Below, one piece after another: positions 51,485 through 60,153 of a DNA stretch of 64,000 nt. The first letter of the stretch is position 1. Each line of letters starts with the position of its first letter. The stretch covers positions 1,364,001 through 1,428,000 of the forward strand of contig NZ_CP048649.1 of NCBI RefSeq assembly GCF_010669305.1, written 5' to 3'. Origin of the DNA: Aminipila butyrica (lineage in GTDB: Bacteria; Bacillota; Clostridia; Peptostreptococcales; Anaerovoracaceae). The notes under the pieces were generated by a model. It saw only the letters and a list, made by a program, of their open reading frames with translations. It was not told where the DNA came from and searched no databases. The translations under genes and the position numbers were made by a program.

Positions 51485-54382
51485 ATGATAAAGAATCGAA
51501 TAAATCGAAGTGAACGTACAATAGCTTTATGGTTGGTCCTGATCTGGAGCGTAGCCAGCATTTTCTGCTTTCCCGTTTATGTGGAAGCAGGTGGAAGTTC
51601 TGCGGAGAAGGTAGTGAAGGTGGGTTATTACCCAGATTACGCTACCATCATGGAACCTTCCAGTCAGGAGAGCCGAGGGTATGGCTATGAATATTTACAG
51701 GAGATTGCGAAGTATACAGGCTGGACCTATCAGTTTGTAAAGTGCTCCTGGGAAGAGGGCCTCCATATGCTGCAAGAAGGAAAGCTTGATCTTTTGGGAC
51801 CCATGGAGAAGACTCCGGCCAGAGAAGAAATCTATGACTTTCCAGCCATGCAGATGGGGGTAGAGACTGGCGTGCTGTTTGCCAACAAAGACAGTCAGCT
51901 TTCCTACGATGACTGGGAGGCTCTGGACGGCATACGGGTCGGTTCAGAACCAGGGAAATACTACATAGAGGCCATGGAACGATACTGTCAGGAAAAAGGG
52001 ATACAGGTTCAGTATGTGTATACGGATTCCAAGGATATCAGCAGAGAACTGCGAGAAGGCCGATATGATGCCTATTTGACAGGGGATTTGTACACAGTAC
52101 CCGGGACCATGGTAGTGGCTCGGCTGTCAGCAACCCCTTATTATTATGCCACGACCAAGGGCAACCGAGAGATTCTAGAGGGGATGAACAAGGCCCTTCA
52201 GGAAATCTTTAAAAGAGATAAATATTTTGAAGAAAAGCTTTATGACAAGTACTTCAGTGGCCGGGAGAACAGCAAGCCAGGCATGGACAAGAGTGAGCTG
52301 GAAGTGGTAAAGAAATACCCTAAGCTGGTGGTGGGGTGTGAGTCAGACAGCCGTCCCTTGCAATATTACGATCGAGATTCAGGTTTACCCAGCGGTATCT
52401 GCATCGACATTCTGACAGAGGTAGGCCGCCTTAGCGGCATTGAATTTCAATTTGTGCCCATAACCAGCAGCAAGGGGAAGGTGGCAAAGCAGAAGCTGGA
52501 AGAAGTGGATTTGTATGCAGGGCACCGAGGAGGGATTTTAGCCGGCGGCCGTGACACAGCGGCGTATTTGAGCATCCCCATGATGCTGGTATCGGATGAG
52601 CAGATTAACTTATCTGATCCGTTGAAGGTGGCCGTCTACTCTTTTGATAAGATGAACTACAACCAGTTGAAAAAGGAGTATCCGCAGTTTTTTGTTCAGA
52701 CGGCAGAGACATCAGAGGAGGCCTTAAAAGTCCTTCACTCAGGGGAAGCAGATGCGATGCTCATGCCTGCCTACATCTACAATGAGCTGGAACAGTTAGA
52801 AAAGACAAGCAGCTTTTTTGTCTACAGTACGGATCTTAAATGCCGCATGAACCTTCAGGTATCTGAGCAGTTGCCGGAGAAAATGATTGATATCCTCAAC
52901 AAGGGTATCGCCAGATTGGACGGCGATGTGGTGAACACCATCATTTATAAGAATACCTCTGCCAGTGCCTATGAGGTATCTTTTGGCAGATTGATTAAGG
53001 AAAATGCCTGGAGTCTGTTGGGGCTGGTGGTGGTGCTCTTCGGGGCGGCGTTATTCCTCATTGAGCGGAACAATAAAAAGCTTAAATCCATCCTCTATGT
53101 AGATAAAAGCACAGGAAAATCTTCTTTGGCTAAGTTTCACCTGGAGGCCAGGGATTTGCTGGATAGTGCCGAACCAGAGGAATACATGCTGGTGAGCATG
53201 GATGTGAACAACTTTAAATACATAAACGATATTTATGGTTATGATGTGGGCAACCAGGTTCTACAAGCTTTGGCAGAACATATCGAACAAATTTTGCCGG
53301 GAGAAATTCTGCTCACGGCTCGGCGGACTGCGGATAATTTTGTATTTATCGGGAAAGCTGCCGATAAGAATCAAATTTTTGCATCTATAGCCGATGATCG
53401 AAACCTGAGAAAAGATGTTCAGGCTATCCTGGGACAGGATTATGAGCTGAACTTAAGCATTGGGGCCTATGTTATTCATCAGCCGGAGAAAAACCTCTCG
53501 ATAATGCTGGATTATGCGAATATTGCCAAGAAGACAGTAAAAGGCAGGGTGGGGAATCCCATCGCCGAGTACACCCCGGAGATGGCGGAGAACATGGAGC
53601 TGAAAAAGAAAGTAACCGTGGGCATGGAGGCCGGTTTGCTCCACAAGGAGTTCATTACCTGTATTCAGCCGAAGTATTCCTTGTCGGATGAGACGCTGAT
53701 TGGAGCAGAAGTGTTGGTTCGCTGGAAACATCCGGAGCTGGGTATGCTGTCTCCTATGCTGTTTATTCCCCTGTTTGAGGAAAACGGTTTTATTGAGAAG
53801 TTGGATTTGTATATATTTGAGTCCACCTGCCAGATGATTCAGAAATGGAGGCAGGCAGGCGCAGACAAGATTCCGCGTATTTCGGTGAATGTGTCCAGAG
53901 TGACCTTGGGCCGGGAGAACTTGGTAAAAGATATGCTGGAGCTGGCAAAAAAATATCAAGTGCAGACCCCTGGCTTGGAAATCGAGATTACCGAAGGTAC
54001 CTTGGAAAAGAATACCGAGCGGATTATAGACATTATCAACGAGTTTAAGGCAGCCGGGTTCTACGTGTCCATCGACGATTTTGGCAGCGGTTATTCCTCC
54101 TTGAGTATATTAAAGGATATGCCGGCAGATATTATTAAGATAGACAAAGAATTTCTCTCAGAGACCTTTGACAGTCAGAAGGGAAGAAATATCATCCGCA
54201 GTGTCATTAAGATGTCCAAGGAGTTGAATTTGGAGATTGTTGCAGAAGGCATCCAGACCAGGGAACAGGCAGAAGCTTTACGAGCGATGGAATGTGATGT
54301 GGCTCAGGGGTATTATTTTGCCAGGCCCATGCAGCCCCAAGACTTTGAAGATTTGATTTTGCAGGCGGCTAAAAAGAACTAG
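51485..54382 (+). CDS. Membrane sensor with two solute-binding domains, degenerate GGDEF and EAL
   Basis: A 965-residue signalling protein. A signal/anchor helix (about 12-30) is followed by two bacterial solute-binding-type-3-like periplasmic domains (about 40-260 and 275-500), one transmembrane helix (about 511-533) and a GGDEF-fold domain (about 545-690). The catalytic loop of that domain reads RRTADNF instead of GG(D/E)EF, so cyclase activity is unlikely. The EAL domain (about 710-960) keeps EVLVRW, the SVNVSR Asn, EITEG, DDFGSGYSSL, KIDKEF, VAEGIQ and DVAQGYYFARP, so it should hydrolyse cyclic di-GMP. Ligands may be amino acids; this is inference. The rpsO promoter starts at its stop codon. 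Confidence 0.9.
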   Translation: MIKNRINRSERTIALWLVLIWSVASIFCFPVYVEAGGSSAEKVVKVGYYPDYATIMEPSSQESRGYGYEYLQEIAKYTGWTYQFVKCSWEEGLHMLQEGKLDLLGPMEKTPAREEIYDFPAMQMGVETGVLFANKDSQLSYDDWEALDGIRVGSEPGKYYIEAMERYCQEKGIQVQYVYTDSKDISRELREGRYDAYLTGDLYTVPGTMVVARLSATPYYYATTKGNREILEGMNKALQEIFKRDKYFEEKLYDKYFSGRENSKPGMDKSELEVVKKYPKLVVGCESDSRPLQYYDRDSGLPSGICIDILTEVGRLSGIEFQFVPITSSKGKVAKQKLEEVDLYAGHRGGILAGGRDTAAYLSIPMMLVSDEQINLSDPLKVAVYSFDKMNYNQLKKEYPQFFVQTAETSEEALKVLHSGEADAMLMPAYIYNELEQLEKTSSFFVYSTDLKCRMNLQVSEQLPEKMIDILNKGIARLDGDVVNTIIYKNTSASAYEVSFGRLIKENAWSLLGLVVVLFGAALFLIERNNKKLKSILYVDKSTGKSSLAKFHLEARDLLDSAEPEEYMLVSMDVNNFKYINDIYGYDVGNQVLQALAEHIEQILPGEILLTARRTADNFVFIGKAADKNQIFASIADDRNLRKDVQAILGQDYELNLSIGAYVIHQPEKNLSIMLDYANIAKKTVKGRVGNPIAEYTPEMAENMELKKKVTVGMEAGLLHKEFITCIQPKYSLSDETLIGAEVLVRWKHPELGMLSPMLFIPLFEENGFIEKLDLYIFESTCQMIQKWRQAGADKIPRISVNVSRVTLGRENLVKDMLELAKKYQVQTPGLEIEITEGTLEKNTERIIDIINEFKAAGFYVSIDDFGSGYSSLSILKDMPADIIKIDKEFLSETFDSQKGRNIIRSVIKMSKELNLEIVAEGIQTREQAEALRAMECDVAQGYYFARPMQPQDFEDLILQAAKKN

Positions 54383-54408
54383 ACAAGGATATCCAATCAT
54401 GATATGAT
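54380..54408 (+). promoter_or_regulatory. Promoter of rpsO embedded at the preceding stop codon
   Basis: TAGACA (54380-54385), a 17-base spacer and TATGAT (54403-54408). The TAG of the -35 box is the stop codon of the EAL gene. An 80-base leader with a CCGA/TCGG hairpin (about 54453-54467) precedes rpsO and could host S15 autoregulation. Confidence 0.6.
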
Positions 54409-54497
54409 TAGGTGTCAATATGTAAGTGCCTTTGACTTAGTCTCTCGAAACTCCGACGAAGACTCGGCAAAGGTGAATGAAGAAAAGGAGAAAGAAC

Positions 54498-54764
54498 ATG
54501 ATTGATCAGACTAAAAAAGCAGAGATTATCAAGGATTATCAGTTGAAGGAAGGTGACACCGGTTCCCCGGAAGTACAGGTAGCTGTTTTAACCTTCAGAA
54601 TCAATGATTTAAATGAACACTTGAAGATCCACAAGAAGGACCATCACTCAAGAAGAGGTCTGTTAAAGATGGTTGGACAGAGAAGAAACCTTCTTAATTA
54701 CCTAAAGGATAAGGATATTGAAAGATACAGAAATCTTATTGCACGTTTAGGATTAAGAAAGTAG
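54498..54764 (+). CDS. rpsO: 30S ribosomal protein S15
   Basis: An 88-residue primary-binding 16S rRNA protein. It carries EGDTGSPEVQVAVLTFRIND near 18 and KDHHSRRGLLKMVGQRRNLL near 45. ATG 54498 has AAAAGGAG 7 bases upstream; the ATG at 54477 has none. It precedes pnp, from which a terminator separates it. Confidence 0.97.
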   Translation: MIDQTKKAEIIKDYQLKEGDTGSPEVQVAVLTFRINDLNEHLKIHKKDHHSRRGLLKMVGQRRNLLNYLKDKDIERYRNLIARLGLRK

Positions 54765-54775
54765 TCGAGGAATAC

Positions 54776-54809
54776 AAGCGGGGCATGAAAGCTCCGCTTT
54801 TATTTTTTA
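54776..54809 (+). terminator. Intrinsic terminator after rpsO
   Basis: AAGCGGGGC (54776-54784) pairs with GCTCCGCTT (54791-54799), with one wobble, followed by TTATTTTTT. Confidence 0.88.
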
Positions 54810-54916
54810 ACCGAGGAAGTATTGCTGAAAGCCATATGGACGAGGTTTTATATAATGTATAATAAGATACGGGTTGGCAAAAATAGACCAAGAATTAACA
54901 GGAGGTAGTTGTTAAT

Positions 54917-57025
54917 ATGGCGAGATTTGAAGATTACAAAACGTTTAAAACGATGGTAGGCGGAAGACCGCTGCAGGTAGAGATTGGCAAGGTTTGTGAG
55001 CAGGCCAACGGACAGGCTATGCTGCGGTATGGTGACACAGTGGTTAACGTGACCTGCTGTGCGTCCAAGGAACCAAGACCGGACATTGACTTTTTTCCGC
55101 TGAGCGTGGATTATGAAGAAAGAATGTATGCCGCAGGTAAAATTCCCGGAGGCTTTATAAAGCGGGAAGGACGGCCGAGTGAAAAGGCAATTTTGAGCTC
55201 CCGGCTGATCGACCGGCCAATTCGGCCTTTATTCCCGAAAGGGTATCGGAATGATGTTGTGGTAGTAGCTACCGTTATGTGTGTGGATCCGGATTGTGCG
55301 CCGGAAATCGTGGGCATGCTGGGATCTTCTATCGTCCTTTCTACATCGGATATCCCATGGGACGGCCCAACGGCCTCTGTGCTGGTAGGCATGGTAGACG
55401 GTCAGTTTGTAGTAAACCCTACACAGGAACAGCGAGAGCAGTCCGACATGCACTTGGTGGTGTCGGGCACTAAAGAGGCCATCATGATGGTAGAGGCAGG
55501 TGCGAAGGAAGTGCCAGAGCAGACTATGCTGGATGCCATTCTCTTTGCTCACGATGAAATCAAGAAACTGGTAGAATTTATCGAGGAAATTATCCGCGAG
55601 GTTGGTAAGACAAAGCAGGACGTAGAGCTTTACAAGGTTCCGGAAGATATTGACCAGGCAGTGCGGGCTTTTGCAGTAGATAAAATGAAGGTTGCTATCA
55701 AGACGGTAGATAAGCTGGAACGGCTGGATAACATGGATGCGGTAGAGGTGGAAACGAAAGAACACTTCGCAGAGATTTATCCAGAGAATGGAAAGGATAT
55801 TGCTTCCGTGTTATACAACATTACCAAGGAAGCAGTTCGTTCTATGATTTTAGATGAAGGCATTCGCCCAGATAACAGAAAGCCTGCGGACATCCGTCCG
55901 ATTTGGTGTGAAACTGGTGTATTGCCGCGGACTCACGGTACCGGTTTGTTCAAGCGTGGACAGACTCAGGTCCTTTCTGTTTGCACGGTAGCTCCGGCTT
56001 CTGAAGCACAGACTATTGATGGTATTGGTGAAGAGACAGAAAAGCGTTACATGCATCACTACAACTTCCCGGCTTTCTCTGTAGGTGAGGCCAGAACAGC
56101 CAGAAGTCCTGGAAGACGAGAAATCGGACACGGAGCGTTGGCTGAAAGAGCGTTGATTCCAGTGCTGCCGAGTTTGGAAGAGTTCCCGTATGCCATTCGA
56201 GTGGTATCGGAAGTACTGTCCTCTAACGGTTCTACTTCTATGGGTTCCACCTGCGGTTCTTGTCTGGCTCTGATGGATGCCGGCGTACCGCTTAAGCGTC
56301 CTGTTTCCGGTATTGCTATGGGACTTATTGAGCGAGTAGAGGAAGATGGCAGCAGTAAAATTGCCATCCTGTCTGATATCCAGGGTATGGAAGACTTCCT
56401 GGGAGATATGGACTTTAAAGTGACTGGTACAGAGATCGGTGTAACTGCTATCCAAATGGATATTAAGGTTCACGGACTGTCCAGACAGATATTAGAGGAT
56501 GCACTCAATCAGGCAAAGGAAGGCCGGATGCACATCATGAGAGAGATGCTGGAGGAGATTCCTGCGCCAAGACAGGAAATGTCTGCTTATGCACCTCGAG
56601 CTATCACCATGAATATTGATCCAGACAAGACTAGAATTGTCATCGGTCCTGGTGGAAAAACCATCAATCGGATTATCGATGAGACTGGCGTAAAGATTGA
56701 CATTTCAGATGATGTACCTGGACTGATCAGCATTTACAGTGCCAACATGGAAGGGGCTGAAGCTGCTAAGAAGCAGATTGAGCTGCTGACGAAGGACGTA
56801 GAAGTGGGTCAGACTTACGAAGGTACGGTGACTCGAATCATGAATTTCGGTGCTTTCATTGAGATTCTGCCAGGTAAAGAAGGGTTGCTGCACATCTCCA
56901 AGATGGCGAAGGAACGGGTAGAGAAGGTAGAAGATGTGATGAACATCGGCGATAAGGTTACCGTTAAGGTTACAGAAATCGATAATCAGAACCGAATCAA
57001 CCTGTCCAGAAAAGAACTTCTGTAA
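54917..57025 (+). CDS. pnp: Polyribonucleotide nucleotidyltransferase (PNPase)
   Basis: Phosphorolytic 3'-5' exoribonuclease of RNA decay. The 702 residues comprise two RNase PH-like domains (about 10-210 and 300-540), a KH domain (IGPGGKTINRIIDETGVKID near 575) and an S1 domain (GTVTRIMNFGAFIEILPGKE near 630). Signatures include KREGRPSEKAILSSRLIDRP near 82 and GSTCGSCLALMDAGVPL near 443. Tandem TATAAT boxes at 54851-54863 suggest an own promoter with a weak -35. AGGAGG precedes the ATG. Confidence 0.98.
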   Translation: MARFEDYKTFKTMVGGRPLQVEIGKVCEQANGQAMLRYGDTVVNVTCCASKEPRPDIDFFPLSVDYEERMYAAGKIPGGFIKREGRPSEKAILSSRLIDRPIRPLFPKGYRNDVVVVATVMCVDPDCAPEIVGMLGSSIVLSTSDIPWDGPTASVLVGMVDGQFVVNPTQEQREQSDMHLVVSGTKEAIMMVEAGAKEVPEQTMLDAILFAHDEIKKLVEFIEEIIREVGKTKQDVELYKVPEDIDQAVRAFAVDKMKVAIKTVDKLERLDNMDAVEVETKEHFAEIYPENGKDIASVLYNITKEAVRSMILDEGIRPDNRKPADIRPIWCETGVLPRTHGTGLFKRGQTQVLSVCTVAPASEAQTIDGIGEETEKRYMHHYNFPAFSVGEARTARSPGRREIGHGALAERALIPVLPSLEEFPYAIRVVSEVLSSNGSTSMGSTCGSCLALMDAGVPLKRPVSGIAMGLIERVEEDGSSKIAILSDIQGMEDFLGDMDFKVTGTEIGVTAIQMDIKVHGLSRQILEDALNQAKEGRMHIMREMLEEIPAPRQEMSAYAPRAITMNIDPDKTRIVIGPGGKTINRIIDETGVKIDISDDVPGLISIYSANMEGAEAAKKQIELLTKDVEVGQTYEGTVTRIMNFGAFIEILPGKEGLLHISKMAKERVEKVEDVMNIGDKVTVKVTEIDNQNRINLSRKELL

Positions 57026-57091
57026 AATGAATAAATAAAAGACAGCGGGCCATAAGGACCTCTGTTCATAAAAGCTGTTTTCAGTTTTAAG

Positions 57092-57127
57092 AAAAGCCGT
57101 AGGATTTCAGATCCTACGGCTTTTCTC
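57092..57127 (+). terminator. Bidirectional terminator between pnp and the XRE gene
   Basis: AAAAGCCGTAGGAT (57092-57105) pairs perfectly with ATCCTACGGCTTTT (57111-57124) around TTCAG. A and T runs on either side allow use from both strands. Confidence 0.9.
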
Positions 57128-57175
57128 TTTTGTTACCTCAATACTAGACAGCGAGTCAAAATTACAACAACTTTT

Positions 57176-57523
57176 TTAAAATCCCAATTTTGATAATGTG
57201 CCTAATGCCGTAATAAACAGAACTGTTATAATGGCGGTTGATGCTATAATGGCGATTACGCCAATAGTTTTTTGTGCCGTATGACTTAATTGCTTTCTCT
57301 GCTTTGGTTCAACTTGAATAGTATCTTCTTGCCCAAGTAAGATGTAGTCAGCGCTTACATGGTAAATTTCTACGAGTTTAATAATATTATCAATCTCAGG
57401 CTTTCCTTGTCCACTTTCCCATTTGGATATAGCCTGTCTCGAAATACCTAACATATCAGACACTTGTTCTTGCGAGTAATTTGCTTTTTTGCGCAAAGCT
57501 TGCAGCCTTTCTGCCATGCCCAT
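57176..57523 (-). CDS. XRE-family transcriptional regulator with C-terminal membrane helix
   Basis: A 115-residue protein. The N-terminal helix-turn-helix carries LRKKANYSQEQVSDMLGISR and QAISKWESGQGKPEIDNIIK, followed by a linker and a hydrophobic C-terminal helix of about 22 residues (IGVIAIIASTAIITVLFITA). The regulator is therefore probably membrane-tethered. Start MGMAERLQ at 57523 has AGGAGGTG 8 bases upstream; the longer frame to 57637 contains its own promoter and is rejected. Phased repeats in the promoter may be its operators. It diverges from the LtaS-like gene. Confidence 0.85.
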   Translation of the reverse strand: MGMAERLQALRKKANYSQEQVSDMLGISRQAISKWESGQGKPEIDNIIKLVEIYHVSADYILLGQEDTIQVEPKQRKQLSHTAQKTIGVIAIIASTAIITVLFITALGTLSKLGF

Positions 57524-57548
57524 CCCTATCACCTCCTGTAAGAATTGT

Positions 57549-57577
57549 AGCATAATCTGTTGGTTGCATACCACCAA
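57549..57577 (-). promoter_or_regulatory. Promoter of the XRE gene
   Basis: On the minus strand TTGGTG (57577-57572), a 17-base spacer and TATGCT (57554-57549). One copy of the GTTGCAWA repeat lies in the spacer, where bound protein would block RNA polymerase. Confidence 0.5.
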
Positions 57578-57633
57578 TAGTAGTTTGAATGATGTAAACG
57601 GCCTGTTGCAAATATGAAAGCTGCGGTTGCATA
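57563..57633. repeat. Three GTTGCAWA repeats phased at 21-bp multiples
   Basis: GTTGCATA at 57563-57570, GTTGCAAA at 57605-57612 and GTTGCATA at 57626-57633, all in the same orientation. They start 42 and 21 bases apart, i.e. four and two helical turns, so they lie on one DNA face. They are the likely operators of the divergent XRE regulator. Confidence 0.5.
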
Positions 57634-57706
57634 TCATAAATTAGTTCACGCCCAGGTGGATCAATCGTTACTTTTGTGAATCTTTGATGAAAAAAAGCGG
57701 TGATTC

Positions 57707-57735
57707 TTGAAGAATGGGGGAATTTATGGTATGAT
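57707..57735 (+). promoter_or_regulatory. Sigma-A promoter of the LtaS-like gene
   Basis: TTGAAG (57707-57712), a 17-base spacer and TATGAT (57730-57735) with a TGG extended -10. Confidence 0.7.
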
Positions 57736-57768
57736 AGTCAGGTTAAATTAGTGAATTTGGAGATAAAA

Positions 57769-59973
57769 ATGAATAAAATCAACTATTATATAGATCGAAG
57801 CAAGCAGTTTGCAGTAAAGTTCAAAGAGTTGTATGGCCTGGCAGGTTGTGCTGCTGTTCCCTTGGTACTAATAAAATTTATGGTTTTTTACGGACTCATG
57901 TCGGTGAAATCCAATCTGGTGCTTATATGGCTCCTTTCCTGGACGCTGACCTATTACTTGTTTAAAGCCTTTAAGAATAAGCTTATTCCGGCAGTCATTT
58001 ATCTGGTGCTGTCTCTTTTGATGTTTGCAGATGTGACTTATTGCAGTTTCTTCAACAAATACCTATCTGTGGCGCTGCTGGGGTCAGCGGGCATGCTAGG
58101 GGATGTAACGGCCAGCATCAAGGAAATTATGAAACCTGTAAACTTTCTCATGCTGCTGGATGCAGCGGTGGTTTTGGGAGCGGTGATTTCACATCAGGTA
58201 AAGGATAAAAAGAAGAAACAGGCAGAGCTTGTTCAGCAAGATGAACTGGAATCAGGCCTTGGCAAGGGAACAGCTTCCCATGCAGACGACCAATCAGAGG
58301 AGGAATCTGCTAGTGAGAGGGATATTCTGGCAGAATTGGATGCTATCACGCTAAAGGAAACCCAGGCGGTGGAACAGGCATTAGCTGACGGGGCTGTCAG
58401 AGAATCAACTGCTGAAGGACAAGAGGGGGTGCTTCTGAGGGCAGATGCTCAGGAAGAAAAACCGCTGGGACGAGTAGAGCGTAAGCGCACGGAGCGCAAG
58501 CGCAAGCGAGAAAAGACAAAGCGGTTGCGTCACTATCGAAATCAGACCATTCCATTGGCCCTTATCCTGCTTCTAATTCTCACCAGTGCTTGGTCGCCCT
58601 TTATGCAGTCTTTGGCAAAACAGGAGTTTTATACATACCACATCGGAGACATTGCGGGGGAAGTGCTGGGGCTTAACGGTCCTACTCACATCATGGAATT
58701 TGCCGACAATTATGAGACGGAAAAGGAAGGACCCCTCTTTGGCGTGGCCAAAGGGAAAAATTTGGTGGTCATTCAGGTAGAGTCTCTGCAAAATTTTACA
58801 ATTGGTTTGAACTATAATGGCAAAGAAGTGACGCCATTTTTAAACAGTCTTCTTGAGGACAAGACGGTATACTTTGACAATTATTACCAGCAGGTGGGTA
58901 CTGGTAACACTTCTGATGCAGAATTTGCTACCAACAATTCCATCATGGGGTCCATTGAGGCCTTTACCTATCAGCTCTACGAAAAAAATTATTTCCGTGG
59001 ACTGCCGTGGTTGCTGAAGGATCAAGGATATGAGACGGCAGTTCTTCATGCTCACGAAAACCGAGATTTCTGGAATCGAGATGACATTTATCCCAGCTTG
59101 GGGTTTGACCACTATTACGGTGGCCTCATAGGGGATACAGAGCGTCCTGGTGGAAATTTCAACATGACGGAATGGATGGGCTGGGGCCTGACTGACACGG
59201 AGTTCTATCCCCAAGCTATGGAATACATCAAGGAACTGCCAGAGCCTTTTTACAGCTTTGTTATCACTTTGTCCAATCATCACCCCTATGAGATGCTGGA
59301 CAAGTACAAGTTTATCGATTTGAAGCCAGAAGATGAAGGAACCTTGGTGGGCAATTACTTGAACAGCGTAGCTTATACAGACTATGCGCTTTCAGAGCTA
59401 TTTGACGAGTTTAAAAAAGCCGGTTTGTATGAAGACACGGTCTTTGCCATCTACGGCGATCATATGGGGCTGCCGTCTTCCGAGGAGACGGATCAGGTCA
59501 TGGGCCGCCTGTTAGGTCATAGTTATGACTGGGATGATCGGATGAACATTCCGCTGCTGATTCACATCCCTCAAGCAGCGGATGACGTGACACAGACGAT
59601 CCATCACCCGGGAGGGCAGATTGACTTCCTGCCTACCATTTCTTATGTTATGGGGCTGGATCATCTGGATACTATTTATTTGGGTCACAATCTATTCACT
59701 TATAAACAGGGTCTGGTAGCGGAGCATGCCTATCTGCCTTATGGCTCCTTCTTCACCGATGGCTACGGCTTCCAGATGGCTCGATCCGGTGTGTTTAAAG
59801 ATGGCAGGGCCTGGGATTTAAACACGAGAGAAGATGTGCCTGTAAATGATTTTTATGAAGATTATGTTCGTTCTATAGAAATATCAGATACTTCGGTATA
59901 CATTCTGCAGGAGGATATTTTGCGAAAGGTATATGAAGAAGGTAAAAGCAGAGAAGAGGTCTTTAAAAAGTAG
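57769..59973 (+). CDS. LtaS-type sulfatase (lipoteichoic acid synthase-like) with cytoplasmic insert
   Basis: A 734-residue polytopic membrane phosphoglycerol transferase-like protein. Four N-terminal membrane helices (about 20-140) are followed by a long charged cytoplasmic segment (about 145-260), first acidic and then very Lys/Arg-rich. A fifth helix (about 262-282) leads to the extracellular sulfatase domain. That domain shows VIQVESLQNF near 345, the catalytic Thr381 in GNTSDAEF and the metal motif IYGDHMG near 562. The family adds glycerol phosphate from phosphatidylglycerol to glycolipid anchors. ATG 57769 has GGAG upstream and follows the promoter; earlier in-frame starts would overlap that promoter. 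The insert is unusual for LtaS. Confidence 0.88.
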   Translation: MNKINYYIDRSKQFAVKFKELYGLAGCAAVPLVLIKFMVFYGLMSVKSNLVLIWLLSWTLTYYLFKAFKNKLIPAVIYLVLSLLMFADVTYCSFFNKYLSVALLGSAGMLGDVTASIKEIMKPVNFLMLLDAAVVLGAVISHQVKDKKKKQAELVQQDELESGLGKGTASHADDQSEEESASERDILAELDAITLKETQAVEQALADGAVRESTAEGQEGVLLRADAQEEKPLGRVERKRTERKRKREKTKRLRHYRNQTIPLALILLLILTSAWSPFMQSLAKQEFYTYHIGDIAGEVLGLNGPTHIMEFADNYETEKEGPLFGVAKGKNLVVIQVESLQNFTIGLNYNGKEVTPFLNSLLEDKTVYFDNYYQQVGTGNTSDAEFATNNSIMGSIEAFTYQLYEKNYFRGLPWLLKDQGYETAVLHAHENRDFWNRDDIYPSLGFDHYYGGLIGDTERPGGNFNMTEWMGWGLTDTEFYPQAMEYIKELPEPFYSFVITLSNHHPYEMLDKYKFIDLKPEDEGTLVGNYLNSVAYTDYALSELFDEFKKAGLYEDTVFAIYGDHMGLPSSEETDQVMGRLLGHSYDWDDRMNIPLLIHIPQAADDVTQTIHHPGGQIDFLPTISYVMGLDHLDTIYLGHNLFTYKQGLVAEHAYLPYGSFFTDGYGFQMARSGVFKDGRAWDLNTREDVPVNDFYEDYVRSIEISDTSVYILQEDILRKVYEEGKSREEVFKK

Positions 59974-59996
59974 AAGAGGTATAAATCCTTGTGATG

Positions 59997-60028
59997 GGAC
60001 GGACAGTAGGGGCTGTCCGTCCTTTTTG
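59997..60028 (+). terminator. Intrinsic terminator after the LtaS-like gene
   Basis: GGACGGACAG (59997-60006) pairs perfectly with CTGTCCGTCC (60013-60022) around TAGGGG, followed by TTTTT. Confidence 0.92.
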
Positions 60029-60153
60029 GTTTCATGGCTCTGAAGTGGTATTGACTGTGCTGATGGCGGCATCGATGGGGCATTTCTGGTGTGTGACAAC
60101 TCCGGGAAAAAGATGCTGGAATAAGAAGTGTGGATTAGAGGAAAGGTAAACTG

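Noticed and set aside
53320..53370. Active diguanylate cyclase in the sensor protein
   Set aside because: The active-site loop reads RTADNF rather than GG(D/E)EF, so only the EAL activity is supported.
58573..59283. Minus-strand frames inside the LtaS-like gene
   Set aside because: They are shadows of the + gene, which shows a complete sulfatase active site.
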